From: Candidatus Chloroploca asiatica
Lineage (GTDB): Bacteria > Chloroflexota > Chloroflexia > Chloroflexales > Chloroflexaceae
Length of the DNA stretch: 64,000 nt
Direction: 5' to 3'
Assembly (NCBI RefSeq): GCF_002532075.1
Contig: NZ_LYXE01000024.1
Location: 40,825 to 104,824 of the forward strand
The position numbers and the translations under genes are program-made. Shown piece by piece: positions 63,927 through 64,000 of the stretch. Position 1 is the first letter of the stretch; the number at the start of each line of letters is the position of its first letter. The notes under the pieces are model-generated. The model was given only the letters and a program-made list of their open reading frames with translations. It searched no databases and was not told where the DNA came from.

Positions 63927-64000
63927 AATGTGTCAAGCACCTTTGGACACGAGTCTTGGTCAAATGCGGTGCATACGTGCCACCAGCGTCACGCCATCCG
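63927..64000. other. window end, composition change
   Basis: The final 75 bases leave the G-rich repeat and read as ordinary sequence (starting AATGTGTCAAGCACC). No gene can be assigned from so little; the next feature continues past the window. Confidence 0.3.

Noticed and set aside
62721..63963. Minus-strand frames rich in Pro, Arg and Ala opposite the KAP gene and repeats
   Set aside because: Produced by GC-rich repeats and the antisense of the KAP gene; low complexity and no domain.

Overview
The window is bacterial chromosome of moderately high GC, densely packed with housekeeping genes, and fits Chloroflexota, most likely a relative of the filamentous Chloroflexales. The supporting traits are an F420-type luciferase-like oxidoreductase, a System I (Ccm) cytochrome c maturation cluster with a cysteine-type CcmE, many GAF/PAS hybrid kinases and J-domain fusions, GTG and TTG starts, and intergenic palindromes typical of this phylum. 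No 16S rRNA or other decisive marker is present, so this placement is inference.

Layout. 1-1,300: end of a BMP-type nucleoside/sugar ABC transporter. 1,700-4,020: an orphan molybdopterin-binding hydroxylase subunit. 4,100-8,000: CBS-ACT regulator, thiolase, cation diffusion facilitator and biotin-protein ligase. 8,000-14,700: envelope genes (LCP ligase, MurJ, a membrane protein), gyrB, and a nucleotidyltransferase with a fused helical N-terminal domain. 14,900-21,000: degenerate GGDEF protein, secreted caspase-like protein, glycosidase-like protein and ECF sigma factor. 21,200-28,400 (minus strand): biotin-dependent carboxylase alpha chain, F420-type oxidoreductase, M20 amidohydrolase and a large hybrid histidine kinase. 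28,400-31,100: DsbB, GlmS and tRNA-Gly(CCC). 31,200-39,730 (minus): OmpR-type regulator, then a cytochrome c maturation block read ccmA-ccmB-ccmC-ccmD-ccmE-ccmF followed by two proteins with degenerate J-domains, one fused to a TPR region (CcmI-like position) and one to a TlpA/CcmG-type thioredoxin. 39,800-48,340 (minus): alpha/beta hydrolase, coiled-coil protein, and the prkA-yeaH-spoVR stress module with prmC; spoVR is split by a 359-residue intein. 48,900-58,000: tRNA-Val(GAC), sugar-nucleotide SDR, rsmI, ychF, class II aldolase, DUF507, a FixH/YtkA-like lipoprotein and an ABC-F ATPase. 58,250-64,000: CoA-transferase, then an accessory zone with an AAA-like ATPase/FGE-fold protein, a KAP NTPase and dense G-rich repeats.

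Four observations deserve most attention. (1) The SpoVR intein, inserted at a conserved NEGWA/SYWHS junction. (2) The C-terminus of the ATPase-FGE protein has an almost purely NAC-codon block in the place where diversity-generating retroelements diversify C-type-lectin-fold proteins, although no reverse transcriptase or template repeat is in the window. (3) Many intergenic hairpins share an apex CCAGC-nnn-GCTGG while their outer stems differ completely; a relative lies between two divergent promoters, so simple transcription termination does not explain them all. (4) Two J-domain fusions lacking HPD sit inside a ccm cluster and look like lineage-specific CcmG and CcmI equivalents.

Stretches over 300 bases without a gene: 48,337-48,936 (one 22-bp-arm palindrome and a tRNA start, otherwise nothing recognised), 52,096-52,480 (CGCAAAGG repeats and a palindrome), 59,228-59,830 (G-rich low-complexity repeats) and 63,516-64,000 (tandem G-rich palindromic repeats; the last about 75 bases differ in composition and may begin another element).
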